Source of the DNA: Chelonoidis abingdonii
Taxonomy: Eukaryota > Chordata > Testudines > Testudinidae
Direction of reading: 5' to 3'
DNA length: 64,000 nt
Assembly: GCF_003597395.2 (NCBI RefSeq)
Contig: NC_133771.1
Coordinates: 125,728,942-125,792,941 of the forward strand
Shown here piece after piece: positions 44,781-55,320 of the stretch (the first letter of the stretch is position 1; every line of letters begins with the position of its first letter). Below the pieces are notes generated by a model. The model was not told the origin of the DNA. It saw nothing but the letters and a program-made list of their open reading frames with translations, and searched no databases. Both the position numbers and the translations under genes were made by a program.

Positions 44781-46300
44781 AGAATCATAGACATGTAGGG
44801 CTGGAAGGGACCTTGAGAGGTCATCTAATCCATTCCTCCACTCAGAGGAAGGACCAAGTACACCTAGACTATCCCTGGCAGGTGCATTTCTAACCTATTC
44901 TTAAAAAACCCCCAATGACTGTCATTCCACAACTTCTCTTGGTAACCTATTGCAGTACTTAACTATCCTTGCAGTTAGGAAAAATTTTTCCTAATAGCTA
45001 ACCTAAATCTCCTTTGCTGAAGATGAACCTTCAGTGGACCTGTAAAACAATGGTTCACTGTCCTCTTTATAACAAACATTAATATATCTAAAGACTTCTC
45101 AGTCCCACATCAGCCTTCTTTTCTCAAGATTAAAAGTGCCTAGTTTTTTTTAATCTTTCTTCATAGATCAGGTTTTCTAAAACTTTTAGCATTTTTGTTG
45201 CTATCTTTTTGGATTGTCTCCAGTTTGTCCACATCTTTCTTAAAGTGTGGCACCTGGACTTGGACACACTACTCCATCTGAGGCCACACCAGGGCTGAGT
45301 AGAGTGAGACAATTACCTCCAATATTTTACATATCACTGTCCTGTAAATACACTCCAGAATGATATTTGCCTTTTTCACAACTGCATCACATTGTTGACT
45401 CGTATTCAATTTGTGATCGGACCCCCAAAACTTTTCAGCAGTACTGCCACCTAGCCAGGTAGTCCCCTGTGGTAGAGCCTTTAGAAGCCAGGCAGCCTCA
45501 TGGCTAGATCGTTGGTCAGAGGGGGGCCTGGACCTTCCCCATGCCCCTGTGTAGTTCAAACCGTAAACAGAGGTTGATGGGTCTGCTTCTCTGCCGGGGG
45601 TGGTGGGTGTGTTCAAGACCCATTTCCCTGGGCTACTTTCTATTAAAGTCTCTTTAATCTGGGGGCATGGCCCCACTAGTTCAATTACCCCACAGCTGGG
45701 GCTTAGCTGCAGGCTCCCCTTGGGAGGGGAGGGCTTACTTGCCTCCAGTGGCTGCGCTGGCTGGCATGTCGCTGATCCGTCCCTTCAGGCAAGCAAATAG
45801 AGAGCTCCTGCCTCCTTGCCAGTCAGCCCCCAACTAAGCCAGGCTCCCTTCTTTTCTCCCTGCCTCCAGGCCTGGCATTGGCTGCAGGTATAGTGGAGCA
45901 GGGCTAGCTGACCCCACAGGTTTTCTTTAACCCCTGCTGTGCCAGGTGGCAGTTTCTCTGCTCCTTCACATCTCCATTTTATAGTTGTGCATTTGAATTT
46001 TCCTTCCTAAGTGTAGTATTTTGCACTTGTCTTTAACAAATTTCTTCTTGTTGATTTCACACCAGTTCTACAATATGGCATGGTCATTTTGAATTCTAAT
46101 CTTCTCCTCCACAGTGCTTGCAACCTCCCCCAGTTTGGTGTCATCTGCAGATTTTATAAGCAAACTTTCCACTCTATTATCCAAGTCATTAATAAAAATA
46201 TTACCTAGTACCTACCCCAGGACTGGCCTCTGTAGGATTCCACTATATAAATTCTCCCCGTTTGACAGTGGACATTAACTTTATCCATTGCTGATTATTT
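44781..46300 (-). mobile_element. CR1 LINE 3' end, split by an LTR
   Basis: From 44781 the + strand gives the complement of the CR1 3' end (AGAATCATAGACATGTAGGG, CTGGAAGGGACCTTGAGAGG) and runs through the ORF2 C-terminal region. The - frame 45676-45269 ends with DHKLNTSQQCDAVVKKANII and VSLYSALVWPQME, CR1 reverse transcriptase C-terminal motifs. The CR1 stops at 45467 and resumes at 45971 (CATTTTATAGTTGTGCATTT), continuing to about 46300. The break is a 503-bp insertion. Confidence 0.88.
45468..45970. mobile_element. Solo-LTR-like insertion in CR1
   Basis: The 503-bp insert begins TGTGGTAGAGCC and ends CTCCTTCACA, the TG...CA termini of LTRs. It is flanked by TCCCC (45463-45467) and TCTCC (45971-45975), a 5-bp duplication with one mismatch. 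The CR1 sequence continues correctly across it. ATTAAA occurs at about 45643 and could be a polyadenylation signal if the LTR is on +. No internal retroviral sequence is present, so recombination between two LTRs, leaving one, is the simplest history. The family is unknown. Confidence 0.7.
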
Positions 46301-46409
46301 GTAAACCAAAACAGACTCCAAACACTTCTAAAAAAACAGACTCCAAGAATTATTTTGTGGAAGTTTTATGGCATCTGTTAAATAAAAAGATCAGAGAAGA
46401 TGGTCATCA

Positions 46410-46826
46410 ATCACAGAATCATAGGACTGGAAGGGACCTCGAGAGGTCATCTAGTCCAGTCCCCTGCACTCATGACAGGACTAAATATTATCTAGACCAT
46501 CCTTGACAGGTGTTTGTCTAAGCTGCTCTGAAAAATCTCCAATGATGGAGATTTCACTACCTCCCTAGGCAATTTATTCCAGTGCTTAACCACTCTGACA
46601 GTTGGTAAGTTTTTCCTAATGTCCAACCTAAACCTCCCTTGCTGCAGTTTAAGCCCATTGCTGCTTGAAAATGTTTGCTATTTTTGCAACAGCGTTACAC
46701 TGTTGACTCATATTTAGCTTGTGATTCACTATGGCCCCCAGACCCCTTTCCGCTGTACTCCTTCCTAGGCAGTCACAGGGATCATAGTGGTCCTTTCTGG
46801 CCTCAGAATCTAAGTATCTATGCTGA
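46410..46826 (-). mobile_element. CR1 fragment with internal deletion
   Basis: CAGAATCATAGGACTGGAAGG at 46414 starts a second CR1 3' end on the - strand, closely similar to the one at 44781. Internal CR1 sequence is deleted near 46665, where the match jumps from GCAGTTTAAGCCCATTGCT to AAATGTTTGCTATTTTTGC. At about 46776-46826 the order changes to a + strand CR1-type tail (GTCCTTTCTGGCCTCAGAAT), so this is a mosaic of two pieces. Confidence 0.78.
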
Positions 46827-46954
46827 ACATTAGGCACATGTGTAAGCACCTTGCTGAACCAAGGCCCCAGTGCTATGCTAATGAAGTCAAAGAAACAAGA
46901 TTATCTCTGGGTGATAATGTTCCCCGGTTTGTCTGTTCTTATTGGTTGAAACAG

Positions 46955-47465
46955 CAAAGAGTCCTGTGGCACTTTGCTGCTTTTACAGATCCAGACTAAC
47001 ACGGCTACCCCTCTGATTTACGGGTTAGTAATCAGTAAGTTTCTGGAAGGCCATTCACTATATTACCTATATCCTGCTACTGGAATCATGAGGAGTGCAA
47101 CTGCTGAGCAATGAATGGGCTGACAAAACCGTATGCAAAGGAATCAATCAGCTCCATACAAAGAAGGGAAGGAGCATAAAAGTCTTGTGCTAGCTGGAAA
47201 TTTAGATGACATAGTATCAGTTAGACCATTCAACAGTAGAAAGTATGGAGAAAAAATTGTTTAGAGAGACAAAGTGAGTGAGATAATGTACTTTACTGGA
47301 CCAACTTCTGTTGGTGAGAGAAATAAGCTTTTTCTCTTTTTCTCTGTGTAAGCTCATCTCTCTCATCAACAGAAGTGGGTCCAATCAAAGATATTACCTC
47401 ACCCCCTGCCCCCTTGTCTCTCTAATATCCTGGGGCCAACATGGTTACAACAACACTGCATACTT
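46955..47465. repeat. Two dispersed-repeat fragments, possibly Penelope-derived
   Basis: 46960-47025 contains GCAAAGAGTCCTGTGGCAC and CCAGACTAACACGGCTACC. 47262-47465 contains ACTGGACCAACTTCTGTTGG and its inverted partner ACAGAAGTGGGTCCAATCAA, making an imperfect hairpin. Both blocks are words I know from turtle interspersed repeats linked to Penelope-like elements. No coding sequence. Confidence 0.45.
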
Positions 47466-47556
47466 AAAAAATTGTTCATAATTCAAAGATGGAGTTGATT
47501 GAATTCACTCCCTGTCACCTCAGGTTAAGTATCATCTGTCAGTTTCTAGTTGCACT

Positions 47557-47845
47557 GGGGTCTGTCTACACAGCAACTGGACACCCGTGGCAGGCACATG
47601 CTGGCTGAGTAGGGATTACGGAGCTTGGGCTGCGAGGCTGTTTCATTGCTGTGTAGACCTGCAGGCTCAGGCTGGAGCCTCGGCTCTAGGACCCTGAGCA
47701 GTGGGAGGGTGTCAGAGCTCAGGCTGAAGCCTGTGTCCAGAAATCTACACAGCGAGGGAAACAGCCCCACAGCCCGAACCCCGTGAGCCCGAGTCAGCTA
47801 GCACGGGCCATTTGCAGGTGTCTAGCTGCTTGGTGTACATACCCC
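47557..47845. mobile_element. Palindromic MITE (GTCTACAC ends)
   Basis: The left end GGGGTCTGTCTACACAGCAA and the right end GGTGTACATACCCC form inverted termini of the GTCTACAC type. Inside, GCTGTGTAGACC, CTACACAGC, AGGCTCAGGCTGGAGCC and GAGTCAGCTAGCACGGGCC give further self-complementarity. The terminal word is shared with the Harbinger element at 22770, so a Harbinger-derived MITE is likely, though I could not confirm a target duplication. Confidence 0.6.
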
Positions 47846-47859
47846 AAAGAGATCACTCA

Positions 47860-48260
47860 TTACTTGTTCACTGCATCAAGTCCAAGTTTTATTTCATTGC
47901 CTTCCAAGCCCTGCACAGCTTCAGCCCTCCTTTACCTAGCCTCACTTGTCTTCTCCAGCAACTCATGTCCCTTCCGCTCTGGCAATTACACCAGTGCTAT
48001 CCATTCATTTGTCAGATAAACATCCCTGTGCTTCCCTCCAGACAGCTTCCTGTACACTGAGACTAGGAATTTCAAAAGAGCCTATATAGTGGAATTAGGA
48101 ACCTAAATCCTATTGAATTTCAGCATGATTTAGATGTTCAATTGCCTTAGGCTCCAATAAAAATCCCAGCCAAAGGACTTGACCAAAAGTCCATTCAAGT
48201 CAGTCTAAAAACTCGCACTGACTTCAGTCCCACAATACCCTTTCTGAGTTCACCTGAAAA
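47860..48260. other. LINE-like and ancient repeat debris
   Basis: 47870-48055 reads on + as a short frame with SKFYFIAFQALHS, resembling the C-terminal part of L2-type LINE proteins. 48090-48240 contains AGGAACCTAAATCC and ACTGACTTCAGTCCCACAATA, words of an old palindromic repeat. Both are weak. Confidence 0.35.
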
Positions 48261-48274
48261 GCTGCTATGCTGTG

Positions 48275-48572
48275 CATAGGTGCCGACTTTCTAATGTGCC
48301 AGGCAGTACTCTTCCCCAGGCTCCACCACCACTCCACCCTGTCCCGCAAGGCCCTACCCTACCTCGTCCCATCTCTGCTCTTCCCCTCCCCACTACACCT
48401 CCCTCCCCCCCTCAGCCCATCCTGCATGCCACAGAACAGCTGATCACAGCAGGCAGGAGGCACTGCGGGGAGCGGAGGAGGCGCTGACTGGCGGGGCCAC
48501 CGGCAGGCAGGAGGTGCTGGGGGGAGAGGAGAGAGGCACTACCCTGGAGCACCCATGGAGTCAGCACCTATG
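48275..48572. mobile_element. hAT-type MITE
   Basis: The termini CATAGGTGCCGACTT and GAGTCAGCACCTATG are inverted repeats. Flanking 8-mers ATGCTGTG and AAGTTGTG agree at 6 of 8 positions, a possible decayed target duplication. The interior is C-rich on the left and G-rich on the right, with no transposase. 298 bp. Confidence 0.7.
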
Positions 48573-48849
48573 AAGTTGTGTAGTCAAGGTTCCCTGTGTA
48601 CTATGGCCTCCAATGCCTACAGGAAACGTGCTGACTGCTACTGACAAGTCTTTGAGAATAGTTTATATGTCCGCTTACAATCTTCAGTGGCCGTGTTAAC
48701 CTTACATTATCAAGAAGTAGCCAAACATCACCTTGATCGGTCTGCAATGCTACATTATGAATGCTATTGTTAATCTTATATACAGTGCTTTTCATCCATA
48801 GCGCTCATAACACTTTCCAAAGACTTTTTGTTTATGTCTGTCATTTATG

Positions 48850-49403
48850 AAGTCATTCTTCCTCTCTACTCTGCGCTGGTTAGGCCTCAACTGGAGTATT
48901 GTGTCCAGTTCTGGGCACTGCATTTCAAGAAAGATGTGGAGAAATTGGAGAGGGTCCAGAGAAGAGCAACAAGAATGATTAAAGGTCTTGAGAACATGAC
49001 CTATGAAGGAAGGCTAAAAGAATTAGGTTTGTTTAGTTTGGAAAAGAGAACACTGAAAGGGGACATGATAGCAGTTTTCAGGTATCTAAAAGGGTGTCAT
49101 AAGGAGGAGGGAGAAAACTTGTTCATCTTAGCCTCTAAGGATAGAACAAGAAGCAATGGGCTTAAACTGCAGCAAGGGAGATTTAGGTTGGACATTAGGA
49201 AAAAGTTCCTAACTGTCAGGGTAGTTCAGCACTGGAATAAATTGCCTAGGGAAGTTGTACAATCTCCATCTCTGGAGATATTTAAGAGTACGTTAGATAA
49301 ATGTCTGTCAGGGATGGTCTAAACAGTATTTGGTCCTGCTATGAGGGCAGGGGACTGGACTCGATGACCTCTCAAGGTCCCTTCCAGCACTAGAATCTAT
49401 GAA
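48850..49403 (+). mobile_element. CR1 LINE 3' end, long ORF2 C-terminus
   Basis: An open frame to 49322 (about 160 codons) encodes the CR1 ORF2 C-terminus: [55 protein letters not shown] and a [15 protein letters not shown] ending. It is followed by the 3' tail GATGACCTCTCAAGGTCCC..AGAATCTATGA. The frame is uninterrupted over this length, so this copy is less decayed than the others. It lacks the catalytic polymerase half and cannot move by itself. Confidence 0.93.
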
Positions 49404-49409
49404 AAAGCA

Positions 49410-50055
49410 GCCAAGGAAGGCTGTGCAGGGAGCACTCAATGGGAGAGAGGCTACAGAAAGCAGCCAAGCAGGGCCATGCAGGCTTACTTAAAAGGAACTG
49501 CAGGGCCCTAGACATTCAGTTGCTGCAGAGAGCCCAAGGAGAGAGGATTGTGTTCCTAGCGGGCTACAGGAAGGTAGCATCTTGGGCACAGCAGTTGCTG
49601 GCAGGGATAAAAGGAACAGGAGGCAGCTCCTGGCTTGCTGCTGGGACTTGCTATCTAAAAGCCCTGAGAAAAGGGTGAAGACGATGCTGGGGCTGCAGGG
49701 AAGTGGCCCAGGAAACTTAAGCTGCTCTGGTGGAGAAGTTAAGGAGAGGCAGCAAGAGGCCGCTATCTACAAGGTCCCTGGGTCAAGACCCAGAGTAGTG
49801 AGTAAGCCTGCTTCCCTCGCCATTGTGACAGTGGCTGGACTATAGACCTGGGAGATAGCTCACACTGTCCCCATCCTGGAAGGGGGAAATTCAGATAGCG
49901 GCACAGATGGAGGACTGAGTCATGAAAAGGATGCTGCAGTACTTGAACTGAGGCAGGTCTGCAAGCAGAAACCACAATGGGAGAGGGTGCACCAGCTGGC
50001 AGAGCTAATCCCTGTGACAGCCAACGGGAGGCGCCGCTCTGGTGAGTCAACCCCC
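49410..50055 (+). repeat. LTR-like dispersed repeat candidate
   Basis: Purine-rich sequence with GAAGTGGCCCAGGAAACTT, GGTCAAGACCCAGAGTAGTG and a closing CCGCTCTGGTGAGTCAACC. It resembles LTR or leader sequence of retroelements common in turtles, as I remember them. I found no terminal TG...CA pair or duplication, so the boundaries are soft. Confidence 0.3.
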
Positions 50056-50459
50056 TCACACCCCGATTAAGCAAAACTCTTAAGTACATGCTTAAGTCAT
50101 CCCTTTTCAGGACAGCATATGCTTAAATTTAAGTAAGTGCTCTCCTGAATAGGGATGATTCCTAAATCAAGATCATACTCTGTTATATAGGGGCATATAA
50201 GGAGATATAAATCCTGCTGTACAGGAGTCAGCCAGAGTTACCAAATCACAGATTCCAAGTTCCACAGCAGTTAGACTCTGAATTAGTCTAGTTGTGCAGT
50301 AGATGAACCAAGAACAAGAATTTTTGCTTAGTGTAGGCCAAGCTTGATGGTCAAAGTGTTATTTGAATGCAATCTGATTAGTACATTAGCTGATCAATTG
50401 TGAAAATCTGAAATTGGACTCATTGAAGTGAGAGGAAAAAATGAAAGTAGATTATTGCC

Positions 50460-50889
50460 TGTAACGTGCTTGGATGCTCTGCAAGAATGAGGCCCACACA
50501 CACTGTGAGTTATTTGGCTTTAATGAAGGTAAAGTGACACATCCGCAATGGGGACCCCTGGCGTTGCTGTCACTTAGGCGGGGAACCCAGCACCGAAGGT
50601 CAGCTCGGCCTGGGTCTGAGTCCAAAGGCAGGACCGGGAGCATACAGCTATATATACACAATACAAAAGCAACTCATACATATGCAAAAAGGGACTGCCC
50701 AAAGGCTATGTCCGCCCTTTGGCCTAAGGCCATACAAACTGGTTTCAACCAGTTTAAAGCAAGTTATAACTGGCATCCCGTGTCCTACAATGACCGGCCA
50801 CTTAGCGAGCAGGGGCTTTTCACAAGGCCACCGAGAAAGCGGAGACACCCTAGCCTAGGCCGTGACACAGTCTTCCGCAGTCCCCTGCA
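50460..50889 (-). repeat. 3' LTR of the provirus
   Basis: On the - strand it runs TGCAGGGGACTG...GCACGTTACA. It carries GTATATATAG (+ coordinates about 50648-50657) as a TATA-like box and ATTAAA (50519-50524) as the polyadenylation signal. It differs from the other LTR at about six positions by eye, roughly 1.4%. The pyrimidine run at 50891-50899 on + is the polypurine tract of the - strand. Confidence 0.92.
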
Positions 50890-50949
50890 TTCCCCCCCTT
50901 CGCTTTCTCGAGTGACGCCAGTGACCATGACCCAAGGGCTAGGAGGGGG

Positions 50950-52193
50950 TCCTCAAAATTAAAGGTGTAATCAAAAAATACAGCATAGCAAACAGCAGCA
51001 GCATTCTTAATAGCCTGTAAATCCTATTCAATTAAGCCAAAATAATTGACATAAAAACAGCATTTTTCCCCAATACGAGTACAAGCCCCCCCGCCCTAGG
51101 AATGAGCGCACAGACAAAAGAATGAAATCCTGTTTGTCTAACAACTAAGGGATTGGAGCACTGACTATAAATCAGTTAGGTATACCAGGTGATCTAATTT
51201 TACAGATGTCTCGGTGAATAATCCAGTTCCATATGCATCCTCCCCATGGACCTATCAGGATTCGGTATGTGGGAGCCCACACACCCCTAACTGGTCCAAA
51301 TGCTTGGAAGGAGCACTGTGAATATCCACACTTCCACCCAGAAAGTGTCCAAGTATGTCTCCATGACCACAGATCAGATGATACTCCTGATGTGTCTGTA
51401 AGGGCAGTGGGCCAAGTGTGGTATTCAAGATCACTCTGAATGGCCATCAGCTGGTCATTCAGGAAATCCTGAATTTCCAAACATACTAGATCCCACTGCA
51501 ATGCCTTCCCAGCCTCAGTGATATTCAATACCATCTTTCCTTCGTGTAGTACTATATTACATCTGTTATTTAACAATTCTCAGGTACTTTCAAAAGGCAT
51601 TAACATTAATAGCATAGGAGGGGGTTACATTATTAGTCACTGGAATGATTTCAATATGGGTAAAATTTCCAGTGGCAGAACAAACTCTTCGGGTACTTGT
51701 CATTTAAAATCCAATTAGAGACAGCAATACATGCTGATGGATTTATCCAGAACACAGGGCGCAGCCTGTAGAATAACCCCCAAAATCCAATCAATACCAC
51801 ATTCCCAAGCATGGGTCCCACAAATTTCTCCCGCCAGTGTATAAGTCTTTGTTTCTTCACCAGGATCAGTACTTAATGTCCTTTCTAGTCAGGAATTCCT
51901 GGACTTTGGCAATGTCAGTAAAGTGAGTGTTCCTTCTTCCCCGAAAGAGTCGTGGTTCAGCATCCTACAGGGGAGAGGTTACCAGCACATCACCCTGTAA
52001 TGGTTTTGCTGCTTCTAGAAAGATTCAAAGGCACAGTAGATCTGTCAGTGGACAAGGGAGAGGTTACTAGCACTTCACCTTGTACTTTTCCCCTGCTGTC
52101 CAGAAGGCACAGCAGAGCTAGAAGGAGAAATAGGCTAATCATCAGTAGGAGAATCCTCCCGAGGGGGAGGGATCTTTTTGCAGTAAGAATCAT
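50950..52193 (-). pseudogene. Env-position region (defective)
   Basis: A frame opening at 52193 on - begins with a strongly hydrophobic stretch (ILLLMISLFLLLALLCLL) preceded by basic residues, like a retroviral envelope signal peptide. It overlaps the end of the integrase remnant, the usual pol/env arrangement of simple retroviruses. The frame stops at 51990. Further fragments at 51860-51651 and 51576-51172 are tryptophan- and cysteine-containing but I do not recognise a domain. Assignment as env is by position and signal peptide only. It is disrupted and cannot make a full protein. Confidence 0.5.
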
Positions 52194-52335
52194 GGGTCCA
52201 TGCAGTCAGTCTTTGGCACTTCACAGTGGTGTTGATAGTTAGCAGGGCTTAATAAGGGCCTTTTCTGCATGGAGCCAAAGCAGTCTTTTGTTGGGGGACC
52301 TTTACATTAATCCAGTCTCCTGATTCCAAGGAGTG
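52140..52335 (-). pseudogene. Retroviral integrase C-terminal remnant
   Basis: On the - strand a frame reads SGDWINVKVPQQKTALAPCR, then KGPY, a stop codon, and ALLTINTTVKC followed by LTAWTHDSYCKK. This is the pattern of the C-terminal DNA-binding domain of gammaretrovirus-type integrases (a GDWV..KGPY.VLLTT..A.K..W.H motif order). The stop within it shows the copy is dead. Nothing of reverse transcriptase or the integrase catalytic core is visible upstream. Confidence 0.75.
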
Positions 52336-53587
52336 GCAGGGCTGCTAGGGTCTTTGGGTAGCGCTTCTTTACCTGTGAGAAAAGGAGCCTAACACATTTC
52401 ATTAGTGCCTGGCAGTGTTTTGCAGATCTCATAGCTGCTTGGGCACATTCACACCCCTCCCCACCTTTTCTTGGTTATCAGACAAGTCTTAGCTGTGAGC
52501 AGTGTCCTTGAATGGAGCCAGTATCTTATCTTCAACCTGCCAACTATTATTTTTTTTTCTTTCCAGTTAACTCGTTCTGTTCTTTTTCCTTCTCCCTTTT
52601 TGGCATCTTTTTAACCTACAAAGGAAACTTCTACTCTTCACTCATACACCTTTTCCCAACAACGAACACATAAACATTGCCATTATACAGTACATTAGTC
52701 TTATTATTCAATGTATGCCACATATACCCTTTCACTAAAATAACCTTATTACAGAGCTTTGGAGCAACAAGCCAGGACAAGCACACCCACTTTGAGGAGT
52801 TCATTCAATTTAACCCTTTTGCCTGATTCCAAACCAGACCATTCCATAGAAACACTAAACACAACAATGCCGGCCACAAGACAGACACCACAAGATAAAA
52901 CATAAAACACAAAACATAATTCCTAACATAAGATCCACCCATCTGTCTGCTGACACTTAAACAAAAAGAGAATTACACAGAGAACAGAGGGAATTACAGT
53001 TTAATCCAGGTTTTCCCACTTCTATTACACTGACCGCTACAGCGGACGGGACAGAAGGATCTCAGTTTGACCTCAGAGCTTCCTCGCATGCATAGCTTCC
53101 ACTCTGAGGAATTACGAACGAGAGGTTCAGTTACACCCACACTCCTAAAGCCCAAATGTATACAAAGCAAAAAAACAACAGTAACTAGTTAAACAAAACA
53201 GAACCAAAACCAGATAAAAGGCCCGCCTCTAACCAGAACCAGATAGTATTTCCTTATCCTATTAGGGCTCACCTTATCGGAGCACGAACCCCAGGGGCTG
53301 CGGGGAAGTGAGGAAGAGGGGTTAAGCACCCCAGTGGCACCGCTCCTAGTTCGCCACAGCCATCCAGAGTTCAATGTCCGAGCTAGGAGAGTCCCATCTG
53401 GAGTCGCCAGAAACTGTGACCGAAATATCAGGTCTGCCTAGCTGAGAGCCAATTAACAGCCTGACAGCGATAAGGGAAAAAAACGCAGAGGAAAAGAGGT
53501 AGTGTAAAAGTTCAGGCTGCTGTGTCCATGAGCAGCAGTCATCCCCCCGCACCTACTAGCCGCTTGTAATCTATTAGGGGGGGTCAG

Positions 53588-53938
53588 CTAGCTTTCACAA
53601 TCCTCCCTTCGGCGATAATCTTCCAGGGCCCACTGTAAGCAGAGCACCTCCTCATCCTGGGCCCGGAGGGCGGTTAGGAAGAGCCACCCGAGCTCCCCCA
53701 TCACTTGCCTTTCCGTCCCAGAACGCAGGTTCGCCCGCAGCCACTGTAAGGCCTCCCTCAGCTGTGCGGAAGTCACTCCGGCCACCTGCCAGAATTCCGG
53801 CCACTCGGCAGGGGCAGTCCACCCTGCCAGAACCCGTGTTACTGGCCCCCAGCATTCCATCTGGGGCCACCCGGGTATGCACTGTAGGGACAGCAGCGAC
53901 TCCTCTACTTCCCCTGCCTTCAGCCAAAGCGGCATCAT
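53588..53938 (-). CDS. Unrecognised open frame next to the primer site
   Basis: An open frame of 116 codons, counted from the paired methionines at 53938, lies directly downstream of the 5' LTR and primer-binding-like site on -. The peptide is tryptophan-rich and acidic (PLWLKAGEVEESLLSLQ, GWTAPAEWPEFWQVAG, LREALQWLRANLRSGTERQV, EEVLCLQWALEDYRRRED) and probably mostly helical. It has no zinc knuckle, no matrix-type myristoylation signal (it starts MM, not MG), and no match to a gag domain that I know. Its position is where a leader or gag start should be. It may be a truncated gag, a carried accessory frame, or a captured sequence. Confidence 0.4.
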   Translation of the reverse strand: MMPLWLKAGEVEESLLSLQCIPGWPQMECWGPVTRVLAGWTAPAEWPEFWQVAGVTSAQLREALQWLRANLRSGTERQVMGELGWLFLTALRAQDEEVLCLQWALEDYRRREDCES

Positions 53939-53968
53939 CTTCCAGAGCACCCTGCTCACTGCGCCAAA

Positions 53969-54398
53969 TGTAACGTGCTTGGATGCTCTGCAAGAATGAG
54001 GCCCACACACACTGTGAGTTATTTGGCTTTAATGAAGGTAAAGTGACACATCCGCAACAGGGACCCCGGGCGTTGCTGTCACTTAGGCGGGGAACCCAGC
54101 ACCGAAGGTCAGCTCGGCCTGGGTCTGAGTCCAAAGGCAGGACCGGGAGCATACAGCTATATATACACAATACAAAAGCAACTCATACATATGCAAAAAG
54201 GGACTACCCAAAGGCTATGTCCGCCCTTTGGCCTAAGGCCATACAAACTGGTTTCAACCAGTTTAAAGCAAGTTATAACTGGCATCCCGTGTCCTACAAT
54301 GACCGGCCACTTAGCGAGCAGGGGCTTTTCACAAGGCCGCCGAGAAAGCGGAGACACCCTAGCCTAGGCCGTGACACAGTCTTCCGCAGTCCCCTACA
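53969..54398 (-). repeat. 5' LTR of the provirus
   Basis: The same 430-bp sequence as 50460-50889, starting TGTAGGGGACTG on - and ending GCACGTTACA. Two to three bases past its end the - strand reads TGGCGCAGTGAGCAGG, which partly agrees with the complement of a tRNA-Ser 3' end and is the likely primer-binding site. That tRNA identity is an inference from memory. Confidence 0.92.
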
Positions 54399-54403
54399 TT
54401 GCC

Positions 54404-54920
54404 TATATTAAATTCATTGAAATATTTGTGAATCTCACCTGCAGGTTCAATAGAAATCTTCCAGATGTGCTATTCCTCATCACTTTTCTGAATTCAGTTT
54501 AATCTAACATCCACTGTCTCCCACCACTAACATGCTGGAAGCTTTTAATGCCTGCTAAACCTTTATCCCATGGTTATTTGCATATTGTTTAGCTTCTTTT
54601 ATTCTCTACTGCAGGCATTGATCCTTGCTTTCTGCTCTGAGTTTGTCAAAGAACTAACATCCCTCCAGGAAAGGAAATTAAATGCTTGGTTAAACCAATC
54701 AAACAGAAGATTTTGTTGACAGAATCTGGTAACTGGTCCCAATACATCCACAGGTGGGTCACAGCAATTTCTATAATGGAGGCAAATGTTGCTCTTCTAC
54801 TACTGATCACTTCTGAGGTGCAGTGTTGCCAACTTTTGTGATTTTTACCATGAGTCTCACAATATTTGGTGTTTTTCATAAAACCCAGCTCCTGGAGGCA
54901 CCTGGAGTACCTGAGATTCT
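54404..54920. other. No feature seen
   Basis: Flanking host-like sequence right of the provirus, AT-rich and CpG-poor, with no supported gene. Confidence 0.35.
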
Positions 54921-54923
54921 CAG

Positions 54924-55320
54924 GCCTGGTCTACACTACATGGTTAGGTTGACATAAGCTGCCTTGCGTCGACCTCTCTGTGTAATTGTCTTCACTTAAA
55001 TTTGGCTCCTGCTGACATAAGTGCCTCTCTATGCCAATTTAGTAACACCACTTCCCAGAGCAGCATAGAGTCACAGCTGATGTAGTTAGGATGATGCAGT
55101 CCATATAGCCACTGCGCTGCTTACATCAACTGTTGTTGACTTTCAGAAGCTGACCCACAATGCCCCACGCTGACAGTACGATCGATATAAGCGCTGGTGG
55201 TGAGGATGTGCACCGCCAACACAAAGAGACAAGTGTGCACACACACAAGTGATTTAATAACTGCTCTGGCTCTATGACAACATAAATGAGGTCCACATAC
55301 TTTTGCAGTGTAGAAGTGGT
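54924..55320. mobile_element. Harbinger-type MITE, first of a pair
   Basis: The left end GCCTGGTCTACACTACATGG and the right end GCAGTGTAGAAGTGGT are inverted termini of the same GTCTACACTA type as the Harbinger element at 22770. A 5-base direct repeat CTCAG borders both ends, of which three bases may be the true duplication. Inside, GGTTAGGTTGACATAAGCTG and CCCACAATGCCCCACGCTGA are recognisable family words. No coding capacity. Confidence 0.75.

Larger units (their letters stand above)
50460..54398 (-). mobile_element. Endogenous retrovirus-like provirus, internally deleted
   Basis: Direct repeats of 430 bp at 50460-50889 and 53969-54398 enclose 3.1 kb and are bounded by the perfect 5-bp duplication TTGCC (50455-50459, 54399-54403). 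Signals show transcription on -: a TATA-like GTATATATAG, ATTAAA, a primer-binding-site-like TGGCGCAGTGAGCAGG just inside the right LTR, and a purine tract AAGGGGGGGAA just inside the left LTR. The order on - is 5' LTR, unknown open frame, degraded middle, integrase C-terminal remnant, env-position region, 3' LTR. Most of gag and pol is absent. The integrase remnant is closest in style to gammaretrovirus-like (class I) elements. This is an old, defective genomic copy. Confidence 0.9.

Noticed and set aside
53983..54411. 142-codon frame over the LTR, with a near copy at 50474-50962
   Set aside because: Lies within the LTRs on the strand opposite to proviral transcription; identical in both LTRs because they are repeats.
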